From assembly GCA_019423265.1 (NCBI GenBank), contig JAHZBS010000005.1, forward strand, positions 1 through 36,188: DNA of 36,188 nt, in the 5' to 3' direction. A program made the position numbers and the translations under genes. The notes beneath the pieces are model-generated. The model was not told the DNA's origin and made no database searches. It saw nothing but the letters and a program-made list of their open reading frames with translations. Positions 24,098 to 32,104 of the stretch are shown here, in pieces. Source of the DNA: Clostridiales bacterium. Its GTDB lineage: Bacteria; Bacillota_A; Clostridia; Lachnospirales; Bianqueaceae. Each line of letters starts with the position of its first letter. Within the stretch, counting starts at the first letter, position 1.

Positions 24098-24126
24098 TTG
24101 ACATACCGGGCACGCGGTGATATAAT
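24098..24126 (+). promoter_or_regulatory. cysK promoter
   Basis: TTGACA (24098-24103), 17 bp, TATAAT (24121-24126): a perfect consensus, so it needs a repressor or attenuation to be regulated. Confidence 0.85.
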
Positions 24127-24147
24127 AACCTATAAATTAAATAGGTT
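24127..24147. promoter_or_regulatory. Putative Rrf2 operator at the cysK transcription start
   Basis: AACCTAT, 7-nt AT centre, ATAGGTT: a 21-bp palindrome directly after the -10 box. It resembles the palindrome on the rrf2 promoter (ACC-AT-rich-GGT; CCTATA/TATAGG). Confidence 0.6.
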
Positions 24148-24177
24148 TTATAAGTATTAAGAAATCGAGGGAAATCT

Positions 24178-24249
24178 ATGAAACCAGTATCCATGGCGCA
24201 GCGATGTCGATGTACACAGTACTATTTTAGCCGGCATACCCCATTATGA
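24178..24249 (+). CDS. Cysteine-rich leader peptide in front of cysK
   Basis: A 23-codon [15 protein letters not shown] then [11 protein letters not shown], with GAGG 7 nt before its ATG. It has two Cys codons (TGT-CGA-TGT) in the middle and its stop sits directly before the AAGGAG of cysK. The layout fits cysteine-sensing translational control: ribosomes stalled at the Cys codons when Cys-tRNA is scarce could change access to the cysK ribosome site. Known Cys attenuators in other phyla use similar short Cys-rich ORFs, but the homology is not established here. No clear terminator hairpin was found between the ORF and cysK, so translational rather than transcriptional control is the likelier mode. 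Confidence 0.6.
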   Translation: MKPVSMAQRCRCTQYYFSRHTPL

Positions 24250-24265
24250 AAAGGAGAGACTTCAC

Positions 24266-25195
24266 ATGAAAACATTTGAACGGATTACAGATCTCATCGG
24301 CGGAACCCCTCTGCTAAAGCTGACAAACTATGGACGGCAGAAAGAACTTACCGCCACAATTTACGGTAAGCTGGAATATTTCAACCCGGCGGGCAGCGTA
24401 AAAGATAGAATCGCCAAGGCGATGATCGACGATGCCGAGGCAAAAGGAATTTTAAAACCAGGTTCTATTATCATCGAGCCCACCAGCGGCAACACGGGCA
24501 TCGGCCTTGCAGCGGTGGCCGCTTCCAGAGGCTATAGGGTTATCCTCACCATGCCGGAGACCATGAGCATTGAGCGCCGAAATCTGTTGAAAGCGTATGG
24601 GGCGGAGCTTGTTTTAACTGAAGGCGCTAAAGGGATGAAAGGCGCCATCGCAAAGGCGGAGGAATTGGCGGCCAAGACGCCAAACAGTTTTATCCCAAGT
24701 CAATTCACCAATACTGCAAACCCGGCGGCCCACCGCAGCACCACCGGACCGGAGATCTGGGCGGACACCGACGGCAAAGTTGATATCTTTGTGGCCGGCG
24801 TAGGCACCGGTGGAACGGTTTCCGGCGTGGGCGAGTACTTGAAGAGCCAAAATCCCAATATCAAGGTCGTTGCTGTGGAGCCCGCAGGTTCTCCCGTGCT
24901 TTCCCAGGGTACGCCAGGCCCCCACAAGATCCAGGGGATCGGCGCTGGTTTCGTTCCGGAGACACTGAACACTGAGATTTATGACGAAATCATCGCCGTA
25001 GAAAACGAAGATGCCTTTGAAACTGGCAGGACGCTGGCTCGAAAGGAAGGACTGCTGGTCGGCATTTCCTCCGGCGCTGCTGTATTCGCTGCGACGGAAC
25101 TGGCCAAGCGCCCGGAAAATAAGGGCAAGCTCATCGTAGTCCTGCTTCCTGATACGGGCGAGCGCTACCTTTCCACGCCAATGTTCGCGGAATAA
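24266..25195 (+). CDS. cysK: Cysteine synthase A (O-acetylserine sulfhydrylase)
   Basis: PLP enzyme joining sulfide to O-acetylserine to make cysteine; 309 residues, standard length. Motifs: [24 protein letters not shown] (Schiff-base Lys), [11 protein letters not shown] (substrate loop), [15 protein letters not shown] (phosphate-binding loop) and VGISSGAA. The ATG at 24266 follows AAGGAG. Upstream lie a consensus promoter, a palindromic operator at the start site and a Cys-codon leader ORF, so it appears to be controlled at two levels. No serine acetyltransferase gene is adjacent. Confidence 0.96.
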   Translation: MKTFERITDLIGGTPLLKLTNYGRQKELTATIYGKLEYFNPAGSVKDRIAKAMIDDAEAKGILKPGSIIIEPTSGNTGIGLAAVAASRGYRVILTMPETMSIERRNLLKAYGAELVLTEGAKGMKGAIAKAEELAAKTPNSFIPSQFTNTANPAAHRSTTGPEIWADTDGKVDIFVAGVGTGGTVSGVGEYLKSQNPNIKVVAVEPAGSPVLSQGTPGPHKIQGIGAGFVPETLNTEIYDEIIAVENEDAFETGRTLARKEGLLVGISSGAAVFAATELAKRPENKGKLIVVLLPDTGERYLSTPMFAE

Positions 25196-25251
25196 TTGTC
25201 CTGGCTGTACTGCTTTTAAAAAAGTTGTCCTTCCCCTGCTCCGCGTATCCC

Positions 25252-25950
25252 CTATCTTGAAATGTGCAGCGCCCTGGCGACATGGGACTTGAACGGCCTC
25301 GCGCGGTCGTCGTCCAAAAATGTCGCCGCCGCTGTGACAACAAGCAACGGCAGGCATCCGTATATACTTCGAATTCCCCAGAGCTGGAGACAGCACCATG
25401 CGTAAATTACCCCCGCATGAAAACAGAGCAGCGTACCCCCGTAGAATTTAAATCTGCGCAGACTCTTTTCCTCGTGACAGCAGAGATAGTCTGTCAACCC
25501 AACAAAACATTGTCTCAGATTGTTGGTGGAGAAGATGGTGGCACTGTTAAAACCGGCAGCCTCCGTATATGCCTGCCATTGTACAGATGTTGCAAAAAAC
25601 ATAGGATACAGCGCTAGAACCGGATCGATTGTCTCCGGAATCTGCGCTAGGGACAAGCAGGCAATGACATCAATGAAAATCGCCACATAGCGAAAGTCAA
25701 ATCTTTTAAGAAATCTGATTCCGACTGTGGCGAAAACAATGCCTATAATATAGCAAAGCGTCGCGCCAATGCGGATTAACAATGCGTGGGTGGAGCCGCT
25801 CAGGCCAGCCACCACAAGATAGATCAAATTGGAGGTCTCAGAAGAGCCGAACGTGGCATTTCTGGTCAGGAGCGCATAAACCCCAAAAAAGCCTCCCACC
25901 ACAGCCATCGAATGATGCGCTATGGTCTCTCTTTTTCCCTTAGAATCCAT
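25252..25950 (-). CDS. YoaK/DUF1275 family membrane protein
   Basis: 232 residues with about six membrane helices: GGFFGVYALL, TSNLIYLVVAGLSG, IGATLCYIIGIVFA, VAIFIDVIACLSL, the motif region YPMFFATSVQWQAYTEAAG followed by NSATIFSTNNLRQC, and C-terminal helices. The TN(N)LRQ stretch is the typical DUF1275 signature. Function unknown. The start at 25950 has GAGGGAAAG upstream. It is convergent with cysK and read from the same direction as rrf2. Confidence 0.82.
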   Translation of the reverse strand: MDSKGKRETIAHHSMAVVGGFFGVYALLTRNATFGSSETSNLIYLVVAGLSGSTHALLIRIGATLCYIIGIVFATVGIRFLKRFDFRYVAIFIDVIACLSLAQIPETIDPVLALYPMFFATSVQWQAYTEAAGFNSATIFSTNNLRQCFVGLTDYLCCHEEKSLRRFKFYGGTLLCFHAGVIYAWCCLQLWGIRSIYGCLPLLVVTAAATFLDDDRARPFKSHVARALHISR

Positions 25951-25991
25951 TTACTTTCCCTCAATTATATGTGATGATACGGTTGCGATTC

Positions 25992-26429
25992 TTATATCAT
26001 ATAATCGTTGGTATATCGCTCTCTCTGCTGGTCCAAGATATCCTGCAATGTAATGCCGTCAAGATATTCGCAGATGACGCGCTTTAACCCCTGCCATACC
26101 GGAAGCGTAGCGCATTCGCCGCTGCGCTCACATTGATTGGGTTCCTCCTCCAGACAGGCAACGGGCGCCAAGCTGCCTTCCGTCAGACGCAATATTTCCC
26201 CTACGGTATATTGATCCGGCGACTTGGCAAGCTTATAACCTCCCTGAAATCCTCGATTTGTCTTCAGAATATCCGATCGATTGAAAACGGGAATGATCTG
26301 CTCTAAATATTTTTTGGAGATATTTTGACGCTGCGCTATATCTTTAAGCGCCACAAAACCGCAATTCTGGTGTTCTGCCAGATCAAGGAGCATCCGCAGC
26401 GCGTATCGCCCCTTCGTGGATATCTTCAT
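25992..26429 (-). CDS. Rrf2-family regulator (CymR/IscR-like)
   Basis: 145-residue winged-helix DNA-binding dimer. It starts MKISTKGRYALRMLLDLA, with recognition region ISKKYLEQIIPVF and wing RGFQGGYKLAK. Cys92, Cys100 and Cys106 lie in the CLEEEPNQCERSGEC stretch, close to the Fe-S ligand positions of IscR (92/98/104), so it may sense an iron-sulfur cluster. Bacillus-type CymR proteins, which control cysteine genes with CysK as partner, lack such cysteines. No isc or nif genes follow; the closest candidate target is cysK. Its own promoter contains a palindrome, pointing to autorepression. Confidence 0.88.
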   Translation of the reverse strand: MKISTKGRYALRMLLDLAEHQNCGFVALKDIAQRQNISKKYLEQIIPVFNRSDILKTNRGFQGGYKLAKSPDQYTVGEILRLTEGSLAPVACLEEEPNQCERSGECATLPVWQGLKRVICEYLDGITLQDILDQQRERYTNDYMI

Positions 26430-26456
26430 AACGTCACCTCGTTATCATTTCATAGC

Positions 26457-26488
26457 CCTATAATACCATATTTATTATAGGTATTCAA
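26457..26488 (-). promoter_or_regulatory. rrf2 promoter with internal palindrome
   Basis: Minus strand: TTGAAT (26488-26483), 17 bp, TATTAT (26465-26460). A perfect 9-bp inverted repeat (CCTATAATA / TATTATAGG, 26457-26481) fills the promoter between and over the boxes. Confidence 0.65.
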
Positions 26489-26593
26489 GCATGGGAATTG
26501 TGACAATATCAATAGATTTCTGAAATAATTTTCTCCCGAAAGGGATCGCTTCGGAATGGAGAATGGAGTAAGTTTGGGGAATTCAAATTTTGA

Positions 26594-26622
26594 TTGACAA
26601 ACAAAAAGGCCTATGCTATATT
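26594..26622 (+). promoter_or_regulatory. Promoter of the lysR gene
   Basis: TTGACA (26594-26599), 17 bp, TATATT (26617-26622). The stretch TTTATAAAATCTATG just after it partly resembles the LysR box at 27667-27683. The remaining region 26489-26593 shows nothing else. Confidence 0.75.
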
Positions 26623-26666
26623 ACGTTTATAAAATCTATGTTTGTGTACAAGATACAAGCCTTTTG

Positions 26667-26694
26667 AGAGCCTCGAGTGAAACGGCTCTTTTTT
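26667..26694 (+). terminator. Terminator/attenuator in the lysR leader
   Basis: AGAGCC, 11-nt loop, GGCTCT running into a T-run. It lies between the promoter and the lysR start, so it would cut the transcript after about 65 nt unless bypassed. Confidence 0.6.
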
Positions 26695-26733
26695 ACTTCA
26701 CGGACAACATCCCTGCGGACTGGGAGGAACGCT

Positions 26734-27684
26734 ATGACACTACAGCAATTACACTATGCAATCATTATTTCAGAGACAGGTTCTCTGAATAAGGCGGCGG
26801 AAATTCTCTATGTTGCGCAGCCATCCCTGACCAGCGCAATAAAAGAGCTAGAAAAAGAGCTCGGCATCGTGATCTTTCACCGGAGCGGGCGGGGGGTAAC
26901 GCTAACCAATGACGGCGTTGAGTTTCTTTCCTATGCGCGCCAGGTGTACCAACAGTATGAGTCCCTTTTGGACAAATATGGAAAGCTAGGAAACCTGAAA
27001 AAAAAGTTTGGCGTCTCCACGCAACACTACTCTTTTGCCGTAAAAACCTTTGTTGAGATGGTCAAAAGATTCAATATCTCCGAATATGAATTTGCCATCC
27101 GAGAGACCAAGACACGGGATGTTATCGATGATGTCAGCACGCTGAAAAGCGAAATCGGCATCCTCTATCTAAGCGATTTTAATCGAAAGATCATGCTGAA
27201 ACTGCTCCATGCCAACGATCTTGAATTTCACAAGTTGATTGACTGCAACGCCTATGTCTATCTGTGGAAGGGGCATCCCCTTGCCGGCTGCACGTCCATA
27301 TGCTTTTCACAGCTGGAGAGATATCCCTGCCTATCCTTTGAGCAGGGCGATACCAGCTCCTTTTACTTTGCTGAGGAAATCCTTAGCACAAATGAGTATC
27401 CCCGCATCATCAAAGCCTGCGACCGGGCTACCATGCTAAATCTAATGGTTGGGCTGAACGGGTATACTCTGTGTTCGGGCATCATCTGCGAAGAGCTGAA
27501 CGGAACCGATTATGTGGCTGTCCCCTTTGAAGCCCCCGGCGATGATCTCTGTAGCACGATGGAGATCGGATATATTGTGAAAAAAAATGTGATCCTCAGC
27601 AAAATGGGCGAGATTTACATCGATGAAATTAAGCGGTATCTTCAGCGCTATGCTGCGGAAAAATATTATAGAAAAAATCTATAG
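26734..27684 (+). CDS. LysR-family transcriptional regulator
   Basis: 316 residues. N-terminal winged helix (MTLQQLHYAIIISETGSLNKAAEILYVAQPSLTSAIKELE in pieces; LGIVIFHRSGRGV wing), linker helix, then a periplasmic-binding-protein-like effector domain (about 90-300). The ATG at 26734 has GGGAGGAAC; the longer frame from a GTG at 26677 starts in the attenuator and is unlikely. It precedes and is codirectional with the oxidoreductase operon, whose promoter carries a LysR-type box overlapping this gene's stop. It is thus the likely activator, with a 2-oxoacid or aryl acid as possible co-inducer. Confidence 0.9.
   Translation: MTLQQLHYAIIISETGSLNKAAEILYVAQPSLTSAIKELEKELGIVIFHRSGRGVTLTNDGVEFLSYARQVYQQYESLLDKYGKLGNLKKKFGVSTQHYSFAVKTFVEMVKRFNISEYEFAIRETKTRDVIDDVSTLKSEIGILYLSDFNRKIMLKLLHANDLEFHKLIDCNAYVYLWKGHPLAGCTSICFSQLERYPCLSFEQGDTSSFYFAEEILSTNEYPRIIKACDRATMLNLMVGLNGYTLCSGIICEELNGTDYVAVPFEAPGDDLCSTMEIGYIVKKNVILSKMGEIYIDEIKRYLQRYAAEKYYRKNL
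27667..27683. promoter_or_regulatory. LysR-type binding box
   Basis: TATAGA-AAAAA-TCTATA, a 17-bp perfect palindrome of the T-N11-A type. Its centre is about 65 bp upstream of the predicted start of the oxidoreductase operon, the classical recognition-site position of LysR activators. Confidence 0.6.
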
Positions 27685-27705
27685 CTGCTTATTCCTATCA
27701 CATAT

Positions 27706-27734
27706 TAGACAAGAAACGAAGGATCGAGTACAAT
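27706..27734 (+). promoter_or_regulatory. Promoter of the 2-oxoacid oxidoreductase operon
   Basis: TAGACA (27706-27711), 17 bp, TACAAT (27729-27734). A near-consensus promoter right after the LysR box. Confidence 0.65.
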
Positions 27735-27781
27735 ACTATCAAAGATCACGCCCGACATAGAATCGAATGAACGCAATTTTA

Positions 27782-27810
27782 AGAAGCCGGGGCGAAGGCT
27801 TCTATTTTTT
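27782..27810 (+). terminator. Terminator/attenuator in the operon leader
   Basis: AGAAGCC, 8-nt loop, GGCTTCT, A and six T, about 40 nt after the predicted transcription start and 45 nt before the first gene. It would stop most transcripts unless antiterminated. Confidence 0.65.
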
Positions 27811-27855
27811 ACACCCTTTTTCAGAAAATGACACGGATAAAAGGAGCGATCGCAT

Positions 27856-28392
27856 ATGACAGAGATAGTATGGCACGGCCGCGGAGGCCAAGGCGCGTTC
27901 ACAGCGGCGCGATTACTCGGCGCGGCCTACACCTTGCGAGGTGACGGCGGGTATGCCCTTGCATTTCCTTCCTTCGGGCCAGAACGGCGCGGCGCGCCCA
28001 TCCGCGCCTTCACCAAGCTGGACGTCCAACCTATCGGAGACCGAAGCGAAGTGGAAAAAGGGGATTACAGCATTTTCCTCGACGATACGCTATTTACAAA
28101 GGCCGCCTTCTCAGAACTGAAGCCGGAAGGCATAATCCTACTCAACACAAAGCAGCCAATGGATGACAGCCGTGTGATTGCCATCGACGGCGACGCCATC
28201 GCAGCGGAGATATTGAAAATTCCTATCACAAACACCATCATGCTGGGTACACTTGCCGCTGTCTTCCGCGGCATAACCCTTGCCGACATCGAGGAAGCCA
28301 TCCGGCAGTATATGCCGGAGAAGCTTCACACAAAAAATATCGCGGCGGTCACAGCGGCGAGAGATGCTGCCGCCAGGGAGGTTCGACGATGA
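27856..28392 (+). CDS. 2-oxoacid:ferredoxin oxidoreductase, gamma subunit
   Basis: 178 residues of the POR/VOR gamma type: VWHGRGGQGAFTAARLLG (family start), SFGPERRGAPIRAF, and NTIMLGTLAAVF. It forms one part of the four-subunit enzyme that oxidatively decarboxylates a 2-oxoacid to acyl-CoA with ferredoxin, or runs in reverse. AAAGGAGCGA precedes the ATG. The stop overlaps the next start (ATGA). The length and order gamma-delta-alpha-beta suit pyruvate/2-ketoisovalerate-type enzymes rather than the two-subunit indolepyruvate enzyme. Confidence 0.9.
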   Translation: MTEIVWHGRGGQGAFTAARLLGAAYTLRGDGGYALAFPSFGPERRGAPIRAFTKLDVQPIGDRSEVEKGDYSIFLDDTLFTKAAFSELKPEGIILLNTKQPMDDSRVIAIDGDAIAAEILKIPITNTIMLGTLAAVFRGITLADIEEAIRQYMPEKLHTKNIAAVTAARDAAAREVRR

Positions 28393-28679
28393 AACCATAC
28401 TTACGGGAACATATCCCGACAAAACTATCCGACATCCCCAATGCCACCGCGTACGAGGCAGGCTATCTGGTGACGAAAAATGCGGGTTGGCGCAATGTGC
28501 GCCCCGTAATCCACGTGGATACATGCGTAGGCTGCCTACAGTGCTATCTACACTGTCCCGACGGAGTGATCTATAAGGACGGCGGCAGGGTGGCCATCGA
28601 CTATGACTTCTGCAAGGGCTGTGGAATCTGTAAAACCATCTGTAAAGCTGGCGCAATCGAAATGGAGGCGGAACTGTAA
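28389..28679 (+). CDS. 2-oxoacid:ferredoxin oxidoreductase, delta (ferredoxin-like) subunit
   Basis: 96 residues with two 4Fe-4S motifs: CVGCLQCYLHCPDG and CKGCGICKTICKAGA. It passes electrons between the catalytic subunits and free ferredoxin. It overlaps the gamma gene by 4 bp and the alpha gene by 1 bp (TAATG). Confidence 0.93.
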   Translation: MKPYLREHIPTKLSDIPNATAYEAGYLVTKNAGWRNVRPVIHVDTCVGCLQCYLHCPDGVIYKDGGRVAIDYDFCKGCGICKTICKAGAIEMEAEL

Positions 28680-29845
28680 TGGCAAAAAAATTTCTATCGG
28701 GAAACGAGGCCTTTGCTGAGGGGATCCGCCTTGCGCGCCCACAGGTCATCTCCGCCTATCCCATCACGCCGCAGACCATCGTTGTGGAGAGACTGTCCGA
28801 AATGGTAGAAGACGGCAGCCTTCCATCGGAATTTATCCACGTTGAGTCCGAACATTCCGCTCTCTCCTGCGCCATGGGCGCATCGGCCGTGGGCGCCAGG
28901 GCCTTTACCGCTACTTCCTCCCAGGGTCTTCTGTATATGGCAGAATGCTTGACCTACGCTTCCGGAGGCCGGTTTCCCATTGTCATGATGAACGCCAACC
29001 GCTCCACCGCCCTGCCGTGGAACATCTACGGCGATCAGCGGGATTCGCTGTCACAGCTGGACTGCGGCTGGATCCAAGCCTATGCGGAAAATGCGCAGGA
29101 AAGCCTGGATCTCGCGTTGATGAGCTATTTTATAGCCGAGCACCCCGACGTTTCCACCCCCTTTATGGCAAATTTGGACGGCTTTGTCCTGACTCACACT
29201 TACGAGGTGGTGGATGTCCCCACATCGGAACAGGCGGACGCCTTTTTGCCGGCCTATGAGACAGAAAACAAGCTGGATCTGGCACATCCCCGAAATCTCG
29301 CCTTTTCAGCGGGGCCGGATCACAACACTGCATTCAAGTACAAAGAGCACCTCGGGCTGTTGAACGCGAAGAAAGCTATCGCCGAAGCGGAGGCGCGGTT
29401 TGCGGAGATTTTTGGGCGGCAGTATACAGGACTGACAGAGACATACCGCACCGCCGACGCTGACTATATTCTCATCACGCTGGGGAGTATTGCCGGGCTG
29501 GCCAGGGAAACCGTTGATAAGCTCCGGGAACAGGGGGAAAGTGTCGGGCTTCTCCGGCTGCGCTATATCCGCCCCTTCCCAGGTGCAGAAATAGCCAGGG
29601 CGGTGAGCCATGCAAAAGCCGTCGCCGTGCTGGAAAAGGACATTTCCTTCGGCAATGAGGGGACCGTTTACACCAACGTAAATTCGGCTTTGCTGAAGGC
29701 TGGTCTCTCGATGCCAAGCTCCAACTATATCGGTGGACTCGGCGGCAAAAATATTTCACAGACAGAAATGGCAGGAATCTTTGAGGATCTAAAACAAGAA
29801 ACGGTGAAAATTCAATTTTTAGGCATGGGAGGCGAGGACGAATGA
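28679..29845 (+). CDS. 2-oxoacid:ferredoxin oxidoreductase, alpha subunit
   Basis: 388 residues. It begins AKKFLSGNEAFAEGIRLARP with the signature SAYPITPQT (pyrimidine-side domain), then the CoA-region FTATSSQGLLYMAE and the C-terminal domain with RLRYIRPFPGAEI. Pairs with the beta subunit to form the TPP site. The substrate cannot be assigned from the sequence; context with a phenylacetate-CoA-ligase-like enzyme points to phenylpyruvate-type or branched 2-oxoacids. Confidence 0.93.
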   Translation: MAKKFLSGNEAFAEGIRLARPQVISAYPITPQTIVVERLSEMVEDGSLPSEFIHVESEHSALSCAMGASAVGARAFTATSSQGLLYMAECLTYASGGRFPIVMMNANRSTALPWNIYGDQRDSLSQLDCGWIQAYAENAQESLDLALMSYFIAEHPDVSTPFMANLDGFVLTHTYEVVDVPTSEQADAFLPAYETENKLDLAHPRNLAFSAGPDHNTAFKYKEHLGLLNAKKAIAEAEARFAEIFGRQYTGLTETYRTADADYILITLGSIAGLARETVDKLREQGESVGLLRLRYIRPFPGAEIARAVSHAKAVAVLEKDISFGNEGTVYTNVNSALLKAGLSMPSSNYIGGLGGKNISQTEMAGIFEDLKQETVKIQFLGMGGEDE

Positions 29846-30735
29846 GCGTTTCAGTGAAAACCTTGCAGGAGGAGGAGTTCTTTTACGGGCATAAGGCATG
29901 TGCAGGCTGCGGCGGTAGCCTTGCCGTGCGGATTGCGCTAAAAGTGTTGGGGCAGCGCTCCATCGCCGTCCTCCCCGCAGGCTGCATGTCAGCGGTGGGA
30001 TTCAATTTCCCCCAGCTCTGCTTCGGCGTCAACGCCATCATCTCCACTTTTGCAGGAACCGCCTCCATGCTCACGGGGATTGAGGCCGGACTCAGAGCAC
30101 AGGGCATCACGGATTTCCACGCCGTCGGCTTTGCCGGTGACGGCGGGACGGCGGATATAGGACTTCAAGCCCTATCCGGCGCCATCGACCGAAACGACGA
30201 CATCCTGTACATCTGTTACGACAATGAGGCGTACATGAATACCGGCATTCAGAAAAGTTCTCTGACGCCCTTTGGGGCCAAAACCACCACAACGCCAGCC
30301 GGGCGCAATATCCACGGCAATCTGCGCCCCAAGAAGAACATGTTTGAGATCGTCGCCGCCCACGGCATCCCCTACGCGGCGACTGCCAGCGTCGGATACC
30401 TGAACGATTTCATGCGAAAAGTAGAGAAAGCGTCCAGGATCAGGGGAACAAAATACATCCACATTCTGGCCCCCTGCCCCACTGGCTGGGGAATCGCCAC
30501 CGACGAGACCGTGGAAATCGCAAAGGAGGTTGTGGACTGCGGCCTCTGGTATCTGGCAGAATTTGAAAACGGGGAATTTACCCTGAACCATAAACCAAAA
30601 GAATTTACTGATATCCGCTCGTATCTAAAAAAACAGGGCCGCTTCAAGCATCTGAGCGAAAGCGACTTGGAAACCATCACGCGCTCCCGGGACCAAAAAT
30701 GGGATGCGATTGACAAAAACTTTAAAATCAGTTAG
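29842..30735 (+). CDS. 2-oxoacid:ferredoxin oxidoreductase, beta subunit
   Basis: 297 residues. Cys ligands for the proximal Fe-S cluster in HKACAGCGG, the TPP-binding motif GDGGTADIGLQAL, then YDNEAYMNTGIQKS and SSL-like stretch, and CPTGWGI late in the chain. These place it in the POR/VOR beta family. Starts within the alpha stop (ATGA), with GGGAGGCGAGG upstream. Confidence 0.93.
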   Translation: MSVSVKTLQEEEFFYGHKACAGCGGSLAVRIALKVLGQRSIAVLPAGCMSAVGFNFPQLCFGVNAIISTFAGTASMLTGIEAGLRAQGITDFHAVGFAGDGGTADIGLQALSGAIDRNDDILYICYDNEAYMNTGIQKSSLTPFGAKTTTTPAGRNIHGNLRPKKNMFEIVAAHGIPYAATASVGYLNDFMRKVEKASRIRGTKYIHILAPCPTGWGIATDETVEIAKEVVDCGLWYLAEFENGEFTLNHKPKEFTDIRSYLKKQGRFKHLSESDLETITRSRDQKWDAIDKNFKIS

Positions 30736-30747
30736 GAGGCTATCATC

Positions 30748-32088
30748 ATGGCGAGAGACATTGCAAACAAATATTGGGATGAAGAATTGGAGACACTTCC
30801 CAGGGAAGAACTGGAAAAACGGCAGCTCGCGGACTTGAAAGAGATCGTCAAGTTCGCATATGATAACGCCCCCTATTACAAGCGCTCCTTTGACGAGGCC
30901 GGCGTTGCCCCGGAGGATATCCGAGAGCTTTCGGATATTCAGAAGTTTCCGTTTATCGACAAGAAGACGCAGCGCGATACGCAGGGTGTAGGCTCTTTCC
31001 TCGGAGAACTGTGCGCTGTCCCCGAGGAGGATGTGGTCTTCATCTCCACCTCGTCAGGTTCCACCGGCGTTCCGACCATGAGCCCGTTTACGAAGAAGGA
31101 TTTCGATGAATTTCAGGATACCGAAAGCCGCTGGTTCTGGCAGATCGGTATGCGGCCCAAGGATCGCTATGTCCATGCCCTTAACTTTTCTCTGTATGTC
31201 GGTGGGCCGGATGTCATCGGCGCACAGAATCTAGGCGCCCTCTGCATCTGGGGCGGCACTCTTCCCAGCGAACGGCTGCTGTTCGTGCTGAAAACCTACC
31301 AGCCGACTATCATCTGGACCAGCCCCTCCTATGCATGGCAACTGGGTGAGAAGGCGCTAAAATGCGGCATTGATCCCAAGAAAGACCTATCCATCAAAAA
31401 GATCATCGTAGCGGGAGAGTTGGGCGGCTCCATCGACGCCACAAGAAAGGCGATCGAGGATCTGTGGGGCGCGGAGGTCTATGATTTCTATGGGCTGTCG
31501 GATATATTCGGCGCCTGCGCGGCCATGTGTGAGGCGAAGGACGGACTTCATATTGCCGAGAACCACATTCTTGTGGAAACCGTGGATATCCATACAGGTG
31601 AGATATTGGAGCCCGGTCAGGTTGGCGAGTTAGTCTTCACCACGCTGCGCAAACATGCCCGGCCATTGATCCGATTCCGCACCGGCGATATCGGCTGGAT
31701 TGACAATACCCCCTGCTCCTGTGGCCGCACTCATGGCCGCATTCATATCAGCGGTAGAAAAGATGACATGTTCATCGTGTCGGCGGTCAACGTCTTCCCC
31801 AGCGACATTGAAGCGGTGATTCGGGAGCTATCCGGCATCACCGGCGAATACCTCATCCGCGTATTCGACAAGGACTTTACATGCAAGTATTCTGTCGAAA
31901 TTGAAAAGAACGCGGATAATCCCGAATCTGACGATACAGTGGCGGCAAGAGTCTCCGACGCGCTGAAAGCGCGTATCGGTGTGAAGCCCTACAGCGTGAT
32001 TGTTCACCCGGACGGCGGGCTGGATACACGTTCCGAACATAAATCCAAGCGCATCATCGACGAGCGCAAGCTGGACTTTACCATTTAA
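30748..32088 (+). CDS. Phenylacetate-CoA ligase-like AMP-forming acyl-CoA synthetase
   Basis: 446 residues, usual size for PaaK-type enzymes. Features: the N-terminal ANKYWDEELETLPREEL, P-loop STSSGSTGVPT, YDFYGLSDIFGACAAMC, motif RFRTGDIGWI and a short C-terminal domain ending KRIIDERKLDFTI with a late conserved Lys. It ligates a carboxylic acid with CoA using ATP. It sits 12 bp after the beta subunit with GGAGG, so it acts on the acid/acyl-CoA that the oxidoreductase consumes or makes. Known substrates of close relatives are phenylacetate, indoleacetate and related aryl acids; isobutyrate-like acids are possible. Confidence 0.9.
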   Translation: MARDIANKYWDEELETLPREELEKRQLADLKEIVKFAYDNAPYYKRSFDEAGVAPEDIRELSDIQKFPFIDKKTQRDTQGVGSFLGELCAVPEEDVVFISTSSGSTGVPTMSPFTKKDFDEFQDTESRWFWQIGMRPKDRYVHALNFSLYVGGPDVIGAQNLGALCIWGGTLPSERLLFVLKTYQPTIIWTSPSYAWQLGEKALKCGIDPKKDLSIKKIIVAGELGGSIDATRKAIEDLWGAEVYDFYGLSDIFGACAAMCEAKDGLHIAENHILVETVDIHTGEILEPGQVGELVFTTLRKHARPLIRFRTGDIGWIDNTPCSCGRTHGRIHISGRKDDMFIVSAVNVFPSDIEAVIRELSGITGEYLIRVFDKDFTCKYSVEIEKNADNPESDDTVAARVSDALKARIGVKPYSVIVHPDGGLDTRSEHKSKRIIDERKLDFTI

Positions 32089-32104
32089 GCGGAGGTGTAT
32101 AAAA

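Noticed and set aside
24614..25399. Long minus-strand ORF opposite cysK
   Set aside because: Antisense shadow of cysK; composition is odd (His/Arg/Gly-rich) and no family is recognised.
27767..27859. 30-codon leader frame before the gamma subunit containing Phe-Tyr-Phe
   Set aside because: The aromatic codons come from the terminator T-run and there is no ribosome site, so it is not listed as a gene; it is kept only as a remark on the attenuator.
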